Shown in pieces: positions 25,788 to 44,958 of a stretch of 64,000 nt of DNA. The DNA is from Meandrina meandrites (lineage: Eukaryota; Cnidaria; Anthozoa; Scleractinia; Meandrinidae): the NCBI GenBank assembly GCA_963693305.1, contig OY855911.1, positions 33,177,939 to 33,241,938 of the forward strand. Reading direction: 5' to 3'. The notes beneath the pieces were generated by a model. It searched no databases and was not told the DNA's origin. It saw only the letters and a list, made by a program, of their open reading frames with translations. Each line of letters starts with the position of its first letter. Within the stretch, counting starts at the first letter, position 1. Made by a program: the position numbers and the translations under genes.

Positions 25788-25859
25788 GGCTTCATAGCTC
25801 AGTTGGTAGAGCATCGCACCGGTATCGCGGAGGTTACGGGTTCGAATCCCGTTGAAGCC
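25788..25859 (+). tRNA. tRNA-Thr-like unit, predicted anticodon GGU (copy 3)
   Basis: Same 72 nt as copy 1 but on the plus strand, the mirror image of copy 2 across the palindrome centre. Internal box A (TAGCTCAGTTGGTAGA) and box B (GGGTTCGAATCC) are intact, so pol III transcription is plausible. Confidence 0.5.
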
Positions 25860-26039
25860 CTGATTTTTTTCAGGCTTCTTTATTCCAATTGCTTAAATTG
25901 GAAATTCACTGCGAAGATCACATATCACCTTCATATAGATCCGCAATTCATATATGAATCATTTCATATACATAACACCATTTCACTCCTTTCACGGGAA
26001 AATCTGATGAACTCACAATTGACCTCGCTCCCAATGTGT

Positions 26040-26078
26040 GGCTTCATAGCTCAGTTGGTAGAGCATCGCACCGGTATC

Positions 26079-26111
<33 letters not shown>
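26040..26111 (+). tRNA. tRNA-Thr-like unit, predicted anticodon GGU (copy 4)
   Basis: Differs from copy 3 by a T-to-C change at the start of the T arm (GAGGTCACGGG instead of GAGGTTACGGG). It is a direct repeat of copy 3, 252 bp downstream, with the same downstream flank including TTCACTGCGAAG. Confidence 0.5.
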
Positions 26112-26112
<1 letters not shown>

Positions 26113-26752
26113 TGATTTTTTTCCGGCTTCTTTATTCCAAAAGCTTAAATTGGAAATTCACTGCGAAGTTCACATATCACCTTCATATATATCCGCAGTT
26201 CATATATGAATCATTTCATATACATTACACCACAACTACTGCTGTTTATGTAAATTAGTTTTGGTAACGAAAATTCGCTAACCGAAGGGATAGAAGTTAT
26301 TGAAAAGATCGCAGTACGTATTAATTAATGGCAGGAAATCCGACAGCAGCGTGCAATTTTTTTTATTTTTACTGAAAAGTGATAAGATATTCTGTACCAT
26401 TTTTTTTTTTGAAAACTGAAACCACCGTCCGACTTCATAACCAGCTAATTTACTTTAGGTTGAAAGGTTAGGCGATTACGAGCAAGAAATAGAGTCGCAT
26501 TTTTAATAAATTTAAATAACTCGCATGCATGCGTTTGGCTGCTCTCCCGGAATACCTGCCCACGCACTTTACATCGACCTGCGATCTTCTCATTTCTGAA
26601 ACTGGATGTATTTGCTCATTTCGTGATCGTTTAATTAGAACGTAAAATTCCCCCACCACAAAAAAATTAACCAATTTTTTTAAGGCGTATCAGTTCATGC
26701 TACTGAGGTGAATGTGCTATGCTTCTAAGAGCACAGGGCACCCCAGTTTACA

Positions 26753-26845
26753 TACCCTGCGAGCAGAGTCTTCTTCGATCTTCCTAGATTACTGTGTCGG
26801 GAGGATTAATCTAGGAAGATCGAAGAAGACTAAGCTCGCAGGGTA
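26753..26845. mobile_element. 93-bp foldback MITE with 9-bp target duplication
   Basis: The arms, TACCCTGCGAGC...TAATC and their reverse complement, are about 39 bp each around a 14-bp loop. They are flanked by identical direct repeats CAGTTTACA (26744-26752 and 26846-26854). Size, long TIRs and 9-bp duplication again suggest a MULE-type MITE. Ends differ from the elements at 20641 and 22810, so it is a separate family. Confidence 0.85.
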
Positions 26846-26854
26846 CAGTTTACA

Positions 26855-29800
26855 CGATTTTGGACTGAACTGCTCACTTACCTAAACAAAATTCGGGAAG
26901 CCCCTTTCCAAATTTTTTTCTTTTCCAGGCGATAAGATTTGAGTTCTAAACCGTAAATACATTGCTTAGTGCCGCTGCCTTGTTGTGGTGACACTTGTAA
27001 ATACCCAACTCTGAGTTCCTAACGTACAATTGTACAAATATTTGTCAGAAAACCGACAAGCTTGTTCATTATTTTCTTACTCGAGTGAATTAAAGCAGTG
27101 AAATATCCTGCGTGATTTAAGACATTTTTTTACAATCCTCTAAAGACTTCCCTTCCACTCCTGCCCTTCCCGTTTTCTACTCTGGTGCTAGGCTTACCCA
27201 ACTCTTGGTTCCTAACGTACAACTGTATAAATGTTTATCAAAAAACCGGCAAGCTTGCCATTGTTATCTTACTCCGGTGAAGTTAGTGAATAATCGTAAG
27301 TGATACAAGACATTTTTTTTTTTAATCTTCTAATGACTTCCTGTTTTCTACATCTTGTGCTAGGCTTCCTAGTGCACAAGCCCAATAAGAGATAAACCTG
27401 CCATACCTTTTTCAACCCGGCAATCACTATTGCAAAATGGAAGAACACAAAACTCCCTTATGGTTAACTTGACGTTTGCAGATTTCTATAAGAACGCCTT
27501 TTCAGTGGGCGGGACATATTCCGGGTATATATATTGAAGAAGCTATATTATCTATAATTTACATTATCAAACACAATGATCTGACTGATATTTACTCAAA
27601 ATGGAAAGTTATACGATTTCTTTTATCTTAAGTTTAACCGAGTGCGAAATCTATGAGGAATTTTTAAGTGTTCTATTTTTTGTTAAAGCAGCAAGCTCTA
27701 AATTTGACTCCGGTTTTAAAAAAAATAGATCAAAGTGACATTTCAAACGGATATCTAGAAATTACAAATACTGAAGGAGGAAGAACTCGGTAGTGGGTCA
27801 GTATATCATGCAATTTTAATTTATAAATGGCAGCTTTGACAGAATGTATTCAATCTGTATTTGCGAACTTTCCAGCTTCGACAGTTTGACATTTACTCGA
27901 GTAAAATACGCTTCACTTATCACGTACGCTCTTTTTAAAAGAATCGAACGTCTATTCATTTTTACCTGTGACTGACCTTTTGAGCTTGCTGATATTTTTA
28001 AATTTTTAAATACCGAAAAAGTAGTGTTGTAGTCGATCACTCTATGCCACATTCAAACTGTGTTTATACCGCTTATAGTATATTTTGTAATTTCCTTCAC
28101 TTTCTCAAAGAATAAAAACAGATTTCTTAGTCCCTGTACGTAAAATTCCAACTTCCTTAAATTTTTGTCTTCCGTCATTTTGCCTCGTTCTTCATATAAA
28201 AAGGTTGTTATGTCAGGGAATAGAAAATACATATAAAAGAAGTGGCAGCTAGCCATATAATGGCCTTGATAATTAGCTGTTGAATTAAAAATTAACAGTT
28301 CGTTTGTCGGTTGGCAATGCTATGTTCCTTACTCCGTGTCGGTTGCCGGTGAGGATTTTGGCCTTGCATTGATTTGCCTGACGCTTGCTCAGTGGTAAAT
28401 CCCAATAAAATCTCACAAGATAGCAAGCTATATATAAAGGCAAAAGTAATGCAGCTGATTCTATCAAGCACATCAGTTATCGCTCAAAGTTAGGCAAAGA
28501 ATCAAGCTAAAAATAGAGACAGCGATAACTTTGAAATTTGATTGGAATATAAGAAATCTTATATGACTCAGTCCCTGATGAGATCTCGCCGGCATGCCCT
28601 TGCCAGTTTGGGGCTCAACTCCTACTAATATAAATATTTGACCTTGATGTTTCGAGCTGTCATTCTCAGTGTCACATGCCATCAAATAATTAATGCGAGG
28701 AATAGCTAAAACATTTAAATTCATCGTCCGTTTTTGTTCTTTAATATAGATGCAGACCAGGCTAGTGAAGTGCCCAAATTATTTCCATCTACATTTACCC
28801 GGCGCTTATTTCCCTTGCAGTCAGTTGGCGATATCTAGAGGTCGATTTCAAAAGTACAATATGCGACAATTTCCAGCCTTTCTGATTGCAACAAGGACAT
28901 CTTCTTGTCGTCCTCTTTTGTGTTGATTCACCTGCTGTATATAATCACTTCTAGATAATTTATTCCATGGCAGGTTTTCAAGAGAGCAACTCAAAGTGAC
29001 AAAGCGTTTTTAATGTAGCCTGGGGTATAGTCAGTTTCTACAAAGCGGTTGTCAATAGATATGCACTCATAGTTGTTCCTCGGTTTTTAGTGAAAAATAA
29101 ATTAACCGAATCGCACGAGGGGCAAGTATACCCATGTACCACATATTACGGCTGACTAAGAGACTCTAATTAGTTTGGTAACGACGGGCAGTAAACAAGA
29201 AATTGTAAGGCAAATACAGCGAGACTTCATGAAGAGAAATTACCGTGTTTTAAACGTCTTACATAAGGGAACGCCGGTCTTACTTTAAATAGTTTTTTCT
29301 TTCAATGCTGAACATGATCGGACAATAATGCGTTTCTACTTGAAAAAATTTGGAACTGAAATTTAATTAAACCTTTCTAAAAGTCGAACGCAAACTGTGA
29401 AAGAACCATTAATTGCCTAATAGCGAGACCCCTCAGAATTCAGCTGATTTCTACCGCTCGTGAAAAATTGTGGTATTTCAACAGCTGGGAGAGACAAAGC
29501 AAGGGAAAAAACAATTCACAAAAAATTTAAACTTAGCCTAAACATTACATCAGGAGAATATATACTTTTTAAGATCTCGAGTCAACCCGCAGGCAGTGGG
29601 CACTGATGTACATAAGCCTTTGGCACAAACAGATATCCGGGCTACATTCGACTGGGGTATTGAGGGCCGACAATTTCAAAAAGGTGAAAAGTATTTGCTG
29701 CTGCTTATTGTTCCGTAAAAAAGTGGAATATCAAGCAATATCTTATGCCGGGTCAGTAGTTTATAACGTAAACTGTACAGGTATATGCGCTTCCAGAGAA

Positions 29801-32789
29801 TTTATATTCTTCAAAGCCGCAGCCAAAGGTGCCAAGACAACAATAAACGCCTTCTAAAAATGTCGGAAAAAATCTACAAGATGTACATTGATCATAACGT
29901 ACTAGCGATTAATAATTGAAAATACTCTTCCTTGTTCATTAAAAAGGCATCGCTACACATCTCAACTGGAATAAACAGTTGCCATTTGAAATTCATTCAA
30001 AACGTATAAGAAGTTGATCGATTAGACACGACGATATACTTTTCGCGATGGACTCGGTAAGTTTCACTCACTTGCACCATGCCATATTTCTTACCTTGCA
30101 ATGATCTCCTCGGAAGATACTGATTTCTTGCGAAAAACACTGCTCTGCTGTATACGACTTCTTGGCACACGTTAAAGTGTTTTCACCGACCATCCGCCTC
30201 GCCTATCCAAAGCAAATAAGTGCATTTAATTGTACTACTGGTTTAGTATGCAAACGCCACTTCGAACAATTAGAGTGTTGACAGGTGATTTGCCTTGCTT
30301 TGCATCAGAAATAACTACAACTGTAAATGAGATGCACTGTAATATTGCATTATCCACTACAACTGTTTCGCACTATTCATCGTAATAACACCAGGGTTTA
30401 AGAGTGCTCCAGCGATCCACTCTACCCTGAGGGCCAAGTGTGTTTTCTATTGTTTAGTTTTCAATTTCTCTCAGCTTGACGTGAAGGGTTTTTTTTTTCG
30501 TGAAAGGTTTTAACCGTGACTCCAAGATAATAATACGACATTAAAGATTCCTATTTGTTTTCCGTAATAAGAAAATTCATTGATATGCTGGTTGGGTTGT
30601 GTTGATAAATTTCCCCGTGCAGAACTCGTTTCTCGGATGTTTCGTGTCAGTTTTCCGTACTTTAGGCTGATCACGATTTTTATTTTTACAAAAACATACC
30701 GCCTAGCCATTCAGGTGCATTAAGGAACAATTTGAGATAAAAATAATACGATATAATGAATATTTTATCATTCTGCGTTGAAAACAATTTAGGACGGCGA
30801 CCTTTTGCTTCAGTAATGACTTAGGCTATTTATAATAGTCTTCGTTAAAAAACGTAATTAACTTCTCGCACGCGGCCCTCGGGAAGACGTTTTTTTTTTT
30901 TCAAACAATTCCAGCGGAAAGAAAAAAGAAGTGAGTTAAAAAACAGGAAAACGCGTGAAAGCTCTTACCAACCATGTTTTAAATAATTACAATAGTATAA
31001 CTTTAGGGGTGTTAAATGAACGCGGCGAAATTAAAACTGGACTGCGTCATTGTAAAACTGAATACTTGTTGATTACTTTATTCTCTAAGGAAATGAAATA
31101 GATTAAAATACACCCATGATTTGAAAGTTAACTAAAGAATTCACTCAAAAATCGGTTCACTGTGAAGTGCCTTCAAACCAGACGAAAAACTAATCAACTT
31201 GATATCTGCAAAAAAACTAATCCCTTAGTTTTGTTTTAAAGTTATATCCGTACGTGATCCAAAATGTATAGTTACCTCGCCAGGTTTACAATAATAAATT
31301 AAAGAGTTCCACTATTGATTTTTCCTAAATTCTGATAAGGGAAAATTTGTTATGATTTTCATGAACGACCCAAAGTAAATATCGATAAAGGAAATAATGT
31401 AATGAGAGTTTACGCACGCAATTTTTTTACGACTTGATTTGAGGAAATTTGTGCGCGTTTCTTTTTTTCGTAGTAAATTCTGGCGTACGAATATTAAGGC
31501 TTTTCTTTAAAATATGAACCAAGATGACTACTTTAAATCAACAGCTGTAATATGAAGATTAATTCTGCTACACAAAGGTTAATAAAGCAAATAAAGCAGC
31601 CAACTAATGAGGCACATGCTTTCTCTTTTTTATTTCCTGCGTGGTCGGAGGTGAATGAATGTTTTGCCAAAATTTTCCAAGGTTTTGTCGCGAAGCTCAC
31701 CCAACTACACCGCCAAAAGACTCGTTAAAACAGGCTTAATGGAAATACAAAGACGACAAAATGCAAAACCAAAGCTTTTAATGATTTTAGTCATAAACGA
31801 GGATAATTTGAAAAGATAACTTACTTCTAATGACGTTAATATTTACCGCTTAAAGTACAAAAATTTTCAAGTAAAAAATTACCGTGAAATGTAAAAACTT
31901 GTCGGTAAACGTTAAGAGTTCTCAAATCAACCATTGACAATTTTACAAGATTTAGCATAATTTTTAAAATGCCTATATAGAACCAACTGGCCTAGGCTTG
32001 ATATATATAGTTTATATATGCTACAACAAGCAAACGAGGCCACAAAACACAGCAAACACGTCTTATTTTTATTTTATTAAAATGTATAATAGTTATGTTA
32101 AGTGACGGACGCACTGAATAGAGGCACCGGACGTGAGTGGCCTTAACCTTTTCGGCAAAAAAAACGAGGCACACTCGCTTTCAAGGCGCGCCTGTTTAAC
32201 CCGAAGATCCACTTTGAATCAGTGCAAGCTCAAATCCGTCAAAGTGTTAATAAATCCATTCCGTCAACTCGAAATGTAATTTCTTTTAATTAGTGAATCA
32301 TCAACTGCAGCTGATAAAGACACGTTAACCGCCGTAATTTGGAAAGCTTTTCAACATGAAATTCGTTTCGGCGGTTTACCGTTAATTGACCTTTCTAATG
32401 TTTTAAAAATTCGACGTAGTTATCAAAAAATTCTCGTTTCTGATTGGTTCTGAGCACTTCTATTTGTTATGTAGTTAGAGCACGGTGACGTGTGTCCACT
32501 CACAGGTGTCAATTACGTGCACGTAAATGGGTTCTTTACTGCTGTTTTCCTGTTTGTTAAACTGGAATGAACCACTGGCCTTTCCACTAAAAGAGGTTTT
32601 CAAAGAATTCTTGTACTCGAATTTTGTAATTAATACGACTACGAAAAAATGGACTGAATGGAGAACAACTCAAAAAGCAATCGCGCCTATAAATGTTCAA
32701 CATATACTCGCCGGATTAGTTCCTGATTTGTACTCCACTCAGTCCAATTTACTATTATTTATCAAGGGTCTTAATAACAGCAGCAATAG
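26855..32789. other. Gene-free AT-rich stretch
   Basis: A roughly 250-bp tract is partly duplicated: the phrases CCAACTCTGAGTTCCTAACGTACAA (given here only by position, 27005-27030) and its variant near 27198-27220 recur with similar following text. Otherwise only unsupported short open frames. The missing 3' exon of the PARG gene would be expected here or just to the right, but I could not find it. Confidence 0.35.
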
Positions 32790-33140
32790 AACAAATTTTA
32801 AACTAAACACGACACTTTTATTTTGACAAACATGTTTCGGCAGATCAATCTGCCATCCTCAGTGTGATAGAACATGGTTACAAGGACATATAAATAGTGA
32901 GAAAAAATCACAATAATAATACAGTGATAGTTAGCAATGAGGAATTAAACAGAAAGTTTTAAATTAACATGATGAACTTGTGCGTTAAGTGTTGGTTTTT
33001 CCCATCGATGTGGAGCGCTTCTTTAATCTTATGTGTAAACTTTGAAGAGGCATGATCGATGATGTCAAAATTGGCCGAATTCTGCCGAAACATGTTTGCA
33101 AAAATTAAAAGTGTCGTGTTTAGTTTAAAATCAACTTTTA
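32790..33140 (-). mobile_element. Truncated Penelope-like retroelement with GIY-YIG remnant and hammerhead-like core
   Basis: On the minus strand a short frame contains SSKFTHKIKEALHID, which resembles the end of the GIY-YIG endonuclease domain of Penelope-like elements. About 200 bp downstream is CTGAGGA, a GGCAG/CTGCC stem, then GAAAC (32834-32862), which fits the hammerhead ribozyme core found in such elements' terminal repeats. The phrase AAACTAAACACGACAC followed by AACATGTTTCGGCAG occurs at both ends in inverted orientation (about 32799-32844 and 33086-33130), typical of rearranged 5'-truncated copies. No reverse transcriptase remains. Confidence 0.6.
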
Positions 33141-33834
33141 AAATTATCAACGGCGGTGAATTTATCTCTATCGACTATCAGCTGAGTGCTTCACATGCCT
33201 GCCAACGCAGTGCAATATAGTAATTTCTTTAGAAACAAATCGTTTTTATTCACTTCGACTTCTTCAAATGTGAATTCTAAGAATTTGATGGTGCATTAAG
33301 ACATTATTCTCTAAATTCTCTTTACCTGTTTACTTGTCATTGTATCGATATTGCATGGAGAAATTAGATTCTTATCACTCATGTGACTTTAAAGGTATTA
33401 GCTGCTTTGTTACTGTCTTTGAGCCTCTAATTTGCTTTTAGTCGAAATTATACTGATAACTATAAATTCATATTCTTGTTTTCTTACTAGTTATAGTTAT
33501 TCTTTTCAATGATATAAGTTTCTGTTCCATCTTCACAAAGACGTTTGCGGTGTATGACAAAGAAAAGACAGCAGTTTGTTTTCTTTACTTGTACCTTCCC
33601 TCTCCTCCTTGGTACTATTGCAGAATCGAAGCACCCCCTGGGTGACGTCAGAGATTTTCCAGCCACGCGAGTATAAGCACACGAGTGCCTTGAGGAGCTT
33701 TAAAACAAAACGAGACAAGTGTTAGGCGAAACAAACTGGTGATGTGGAGAAAGGGAAAGGAAATAAGTCAAAAGCAGTAAAATGAGCCAAGTTTAATGCA
33801 AGCAAAGATCGTGTAAGCGCTGGTAACGCGGACA

Positions 33835-34145
33835 AACATGTAGCCATGACAAGCGCGGGAAACTCGTGTAACCGGTGGCAACATGGGGACACATGCCACC
33901 CATGGCAAGCCCGGGAAAACATTAAACCAGTGGCAACCGCGACAAGCGCGGAAAAATTGCAATCAATGGCAAGCACGGGAGAATATGTAGCCAGTGGCAA
34001 GCGCGGAAAAACGTGTAACCAGGGGTGGCCGTGTCAAAACATGAAGCCCATAGTAAGCGCGGGAAATTATGAAACCAGTGGCAAGCGCGGTAAATCAAAC
34101 GGAAAGCGCGGGAAAACGTGAAGCACGTGGCAGGCGTGGGAATGA
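33835..34145. repeat. Degenerate minisatellite, unit roughly 36-40 bp
   Basis: The phrase CCAGTGGCAAGCGCGG and variants (AATGGCAAGCACGGG, CCATAGTAAGCGCGGG, ACGTGGCAGGCGTGGG) recurs about eight times, spaced by AAAAC-TGTAA text. The array is GC-richer than its surroundings and lies directly downstream (minus-strand sense) of the last recognised PARG exon. Confidence 0.7.
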
Positions 34146-34378
34146 CACCTGTGTCAAGGGCAGAGAAGTCGCGCAAACCAAATCACAAAAAATTGTTTTC
34201 AGCTTGTTTAGTGAAAAACTTCACGGCTTTGCTCTGCTTGGTTAGAGGTACCAAAAAAACCCAAACAAGACGGAATTCAAAATTCTTTGTGGAACATCGC
34301 TAAAATCGAAAGATGCTTAGAAGAACAAGGAGTGATGAAGGGTGAAAAATCTAAACTGCACAATAAAAGTAACTATTA

Positions 34379-42224
<7,846 letters not shown>

Positions 42225-42871
42225 AATTACATTCCTGCATGCGATCGATCGCGACTTGACGAGTTGAAATATGACTTGCACTAAATTTCTCAAAGAATGC
42301 AAGAAACTGTTCACACATTCCTGCAATGACTAAAATAAAAGGCCTTTCATCAGACAACAAAAAGAGATAACCTTTGCTGGAAACAGAAAATTATGCTACA
42401 GAGCAGCGCGCTGAGAACTGAAGTGGAACACGATACACATTACGATCAAAATAACATTTCTCATCACTCACTCTAAACAACACCGTCTGTAAACAGTTCA
42501 AAGAATATCGATCTCAATCAGCGACAAATTTTTAGCATTCTTTGGTAAAGTTCCATGTTTACAATACAAATACAAATACGCTCAAGTGTTTTCTTTTATT
42601 ATGATTCACTCATGAGGACCAGAATAAATAATTTTGAGCAGTAATGTCAGTTATTCCTCGTATTTCTATGCATATATTTTGTTGTAAGTTCTTTGCTTTG
42701 GTCTCAAAGTCTTTCAATTATCCAGTGGCACACATGCACCACAATGTTATGAAAATTACAACAGCAAACTGTCTCTTCTCACTAACTGAAGAGAACATCT
42801 GCTAAATAAATACAGTTTTTCATTTGTTTATAGCCGAGACATTGCTTAATTCTGGTCTTTGTATCATCTTT
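42225..42871. other. Region upstream of the PARG start; possible 5' UTR or intron
   Basis: The PARG frame stays open leftward of the chosen ATG as far as an in-frame TAG at about 42332-42330, which is also a good splice acceptor (TTTTATTTTAG). So an upstream exon is possible. I found no coding exon with PARG similarity in this stretch. Confidence 0.35.
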
Positions 42872-43131
42872 GAGGCCCTATTACGGAGGGGGGAGGTGTG
42901 GGGGTCTGAGTATCCCATATCCCATTAATTTTTGGCCTAAATATCATGTATCCCGTTAATTCTGGTGGTTTTTATCTCCAACGTTTTTACGTTCAATATC
43001 CCCAAATCTCGTTAAAATATCCCGTATCCCATTAATTTTTCTCCCAAATATCCCTAGGCTTGATTACTGGCCGCTGGCTGCCGGGGAATGAGCCCGCACT
43101 CCTCCTGTTTCCCTAAACCCCTAATAGGGCC
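42872..43131. mobile_element. 260-bp hAT-like MITE with 8-bp target duplication
   Basis: The ends GAGGCCCTATTA and TAATAGGGCC are inverted, and the element is flanked by identical TCATCTTT (42864-42871 and 43132-43139). The interior has direct repeats of ATATCCCGTATCCCATTAAT-like text and a block GGCTTGATTACTGGCCGC...GAGCCCGCACTCCTCC that also occurs as a fragment at about 11.0 kb. An 8-bp duplication is the usual hAT signature. Confidence 0.75.
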
Positions 43132-44958
43132 TCATCTTTCTACACAGAATTCTCACATGAAACTGAAAACAACATTTTCTCACACACAACTGGGAGCCAT
43201 GCCAAGCTGAACCACACAACAAGCACATACAGATGCTCTCATTCTGCAATATTCTGTAATAAGTAGTGAATTATTTATTGCCAGCTCATCCCCCAGTCTC
43301 TGGAAAGGTTGGTAAATATAAATATAATTGTCATAGCCTTAGAAAAACAATTACCGTATACAAAAAGTGTTTTAAGTGTACATATAAAAACAGAGTTTGT
43401 ACTCTTTTGACCTTTTGAAATTCCATGACCTTTTTCATGACTTCTCTTAGTTTTCCATCACCTAAATTTGACCAATATCTTGAATATATGATCTTTCATT
43501 TTGCGCAAGTTTTTACCATTTTCTTTGCAAAAAAAATTAACTAATTTATTTTGTACTTTTCAATAAATGTCATTTCCATAAGACCCATAGTTAAAAACCA
43601 TGACTCTCTGGGCCTGGAAAATGAAATTATCAAACTCATTAATAATTCATCTGGTTATCACAAAGGAAATCAGAACTGTGACGGTGGTTTGAAATCTGAT
43701 ATTAATTAGCATAGATTTTTAAGATTTTATTTCTCTGTTTTCTCGGTAGTTTTAGTTTCGATTGACAAGATATATCAAACACTCATAAGAGTGTTTCATC
43801 ACATGTCCAAACACCTCGAAGTTCATCAAAAATACTCCACTTCACATCGTATTTTCAACTCTCTTCTCAGTGTTTGGAAATGTGATGAAACACTCTCCCT
43901 CGTTTTTGATAAATTACTTCTAAATTCCATAACTTTCCAGGTTTTCCATGACCTGTACTGAAAAATGTTTCTGTTTCTACAAAATTAGACTGCGCAGTCT
44001 CTCTTTTGCTCTCAAGTCAGTGGGGATCACAATGAAAATAGCATGCCTGTGTTACTTTCAGGCTACCGTACTTGCTATTTTTCAAGTTTTTTTCCGTCGA
44101 CTTAGGGCAAAAGAGAGACTGCTTGCAATCTTCTCCAAAACAAGGTCTTTTGTCCACCAGGTCCTTGATAAACAGTTGCATATATCTGCCTATTATTATT
44201 CAACCAATTGTCACAATGACCATCTATGGTCAGAAAGTTATCTGTCATCCGTATGTAACAGATATCCGGTGATATACATAGGTTTCAATATTGTAGCTGT
44301 AAGATATTCTTGGTTGAGCATTTATTCTTTCCAAAGAGGTTTGATGTACATGTGCCCAATATTCTGTGTAACAGAGGCATTGTAGTTTTGTGTCCAAGCC
44401 AATTTTGCAAACAGTGTTTAGTAGAGAACTCACCCAGAAACAACATCAGGTGTGAGTATTTGTTCACTCTATCAAGCAAGGTAAACCTGCCACCACTCTA
44501 CTCGTACATTTATCAATTAGTCCTCAACAACTGGAATTTTATTTACATAAAGCTTATACAAAACTTTCTCACACCCAATGAAAAATAGAGAAAACAATCA
44601 GAAAACATTATAGCAGAGAGAGCTTCAAATATCAACATCTTAATTTATTTTGCTTTTCTTTTTTTCAAGAAGATCTGCTTTCTTTGTCCTGTCCTGTCCT
44701 GTCCTGAAAATTTAATTTTACTCTCAATCAATTTTTAAAAAACACTGTAATTATATTACTTTGCTATTTTTTTTTGCTCTTTTAAAAACACTCAATTTTG
44801 GCATGAGTTCTTGGCATGTGGTTGAGTGTCAGATTTTACTCAACACTCTACACTTTACAAAACACTTTAAAGAAGAAAGAGCTAACAACTGGAGGAAAAT
44901 ATTTTGACATAAATAAAATATATAAATACAGCATTTGTACAAAAGTATACACCAAGAG
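43132..44958. other. Intergenic stretch between PARG and the ZZ/EF-hand gene
   Basis: No gene. There is an inverted pair AGTCTCTCTTTTGC / GCAAAAGAGAGACT at about 43997-44010 and 44107-44122, and an inverted GAGTGTTTCATCACAT pair near 43790 and 43870. A TGTCC microsatellite (three to four units) lies at about 44687-44704. The 3' UTR of the minus-strand ZZ/EF-hand gene should occupy the right end; AATAAA on the minus strand at about 44646-44651 is a candidate poly(A) signal. Confidence 0.45.

Larger units (their letters stand above)
25436..26220. repeat. Palindromic cluster of a tRNA-bearing dispersed repeat
   Basis: Four copies of a 72-nt tRNA-like unit lie within a repeat: two on the minus strand, then two on the plus strand. 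The centre is a near-perfect palindrome, TGTGAGTACTCAAGTACTCACA (two 10-nt arms plus centre), around 25744-25765. Shared flanks include GACCTCGCTCCCAATGTGTG upstream of each tRNA unit and CTGATTTTTTTCAGGC downstream. Farther out is an outer flank TTCACTGCGAAGATCACATA. The outer flank recurs alone at about 37946 inside a PARG intron, so this is a dispersed family. Long open frames across the units are translations of the repeat, not genes. Confidence 0.8.

Noticed and set aside
25767..26258. 163-codon open frame with repeated GFIAQLVEHRTGIAEVTG
   Set aside because: It is a translation through two copies of the tRNA-like repeat and its flanks. The same peptide appears on the minus strand from the mirrored copies. 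Not a protein gene.
28053..28256. Minus-strand frame considered as the missing PARG C-terminal exon
   Set aside because: It lacks the TVG-LY motif and a splice acceptor in suitable phase; similarity was superficial.
33722..34176. Several 60-90 codon frames on both strands
   Set aside because: All arise from the GC-rich minisatellite; no consistent protein.
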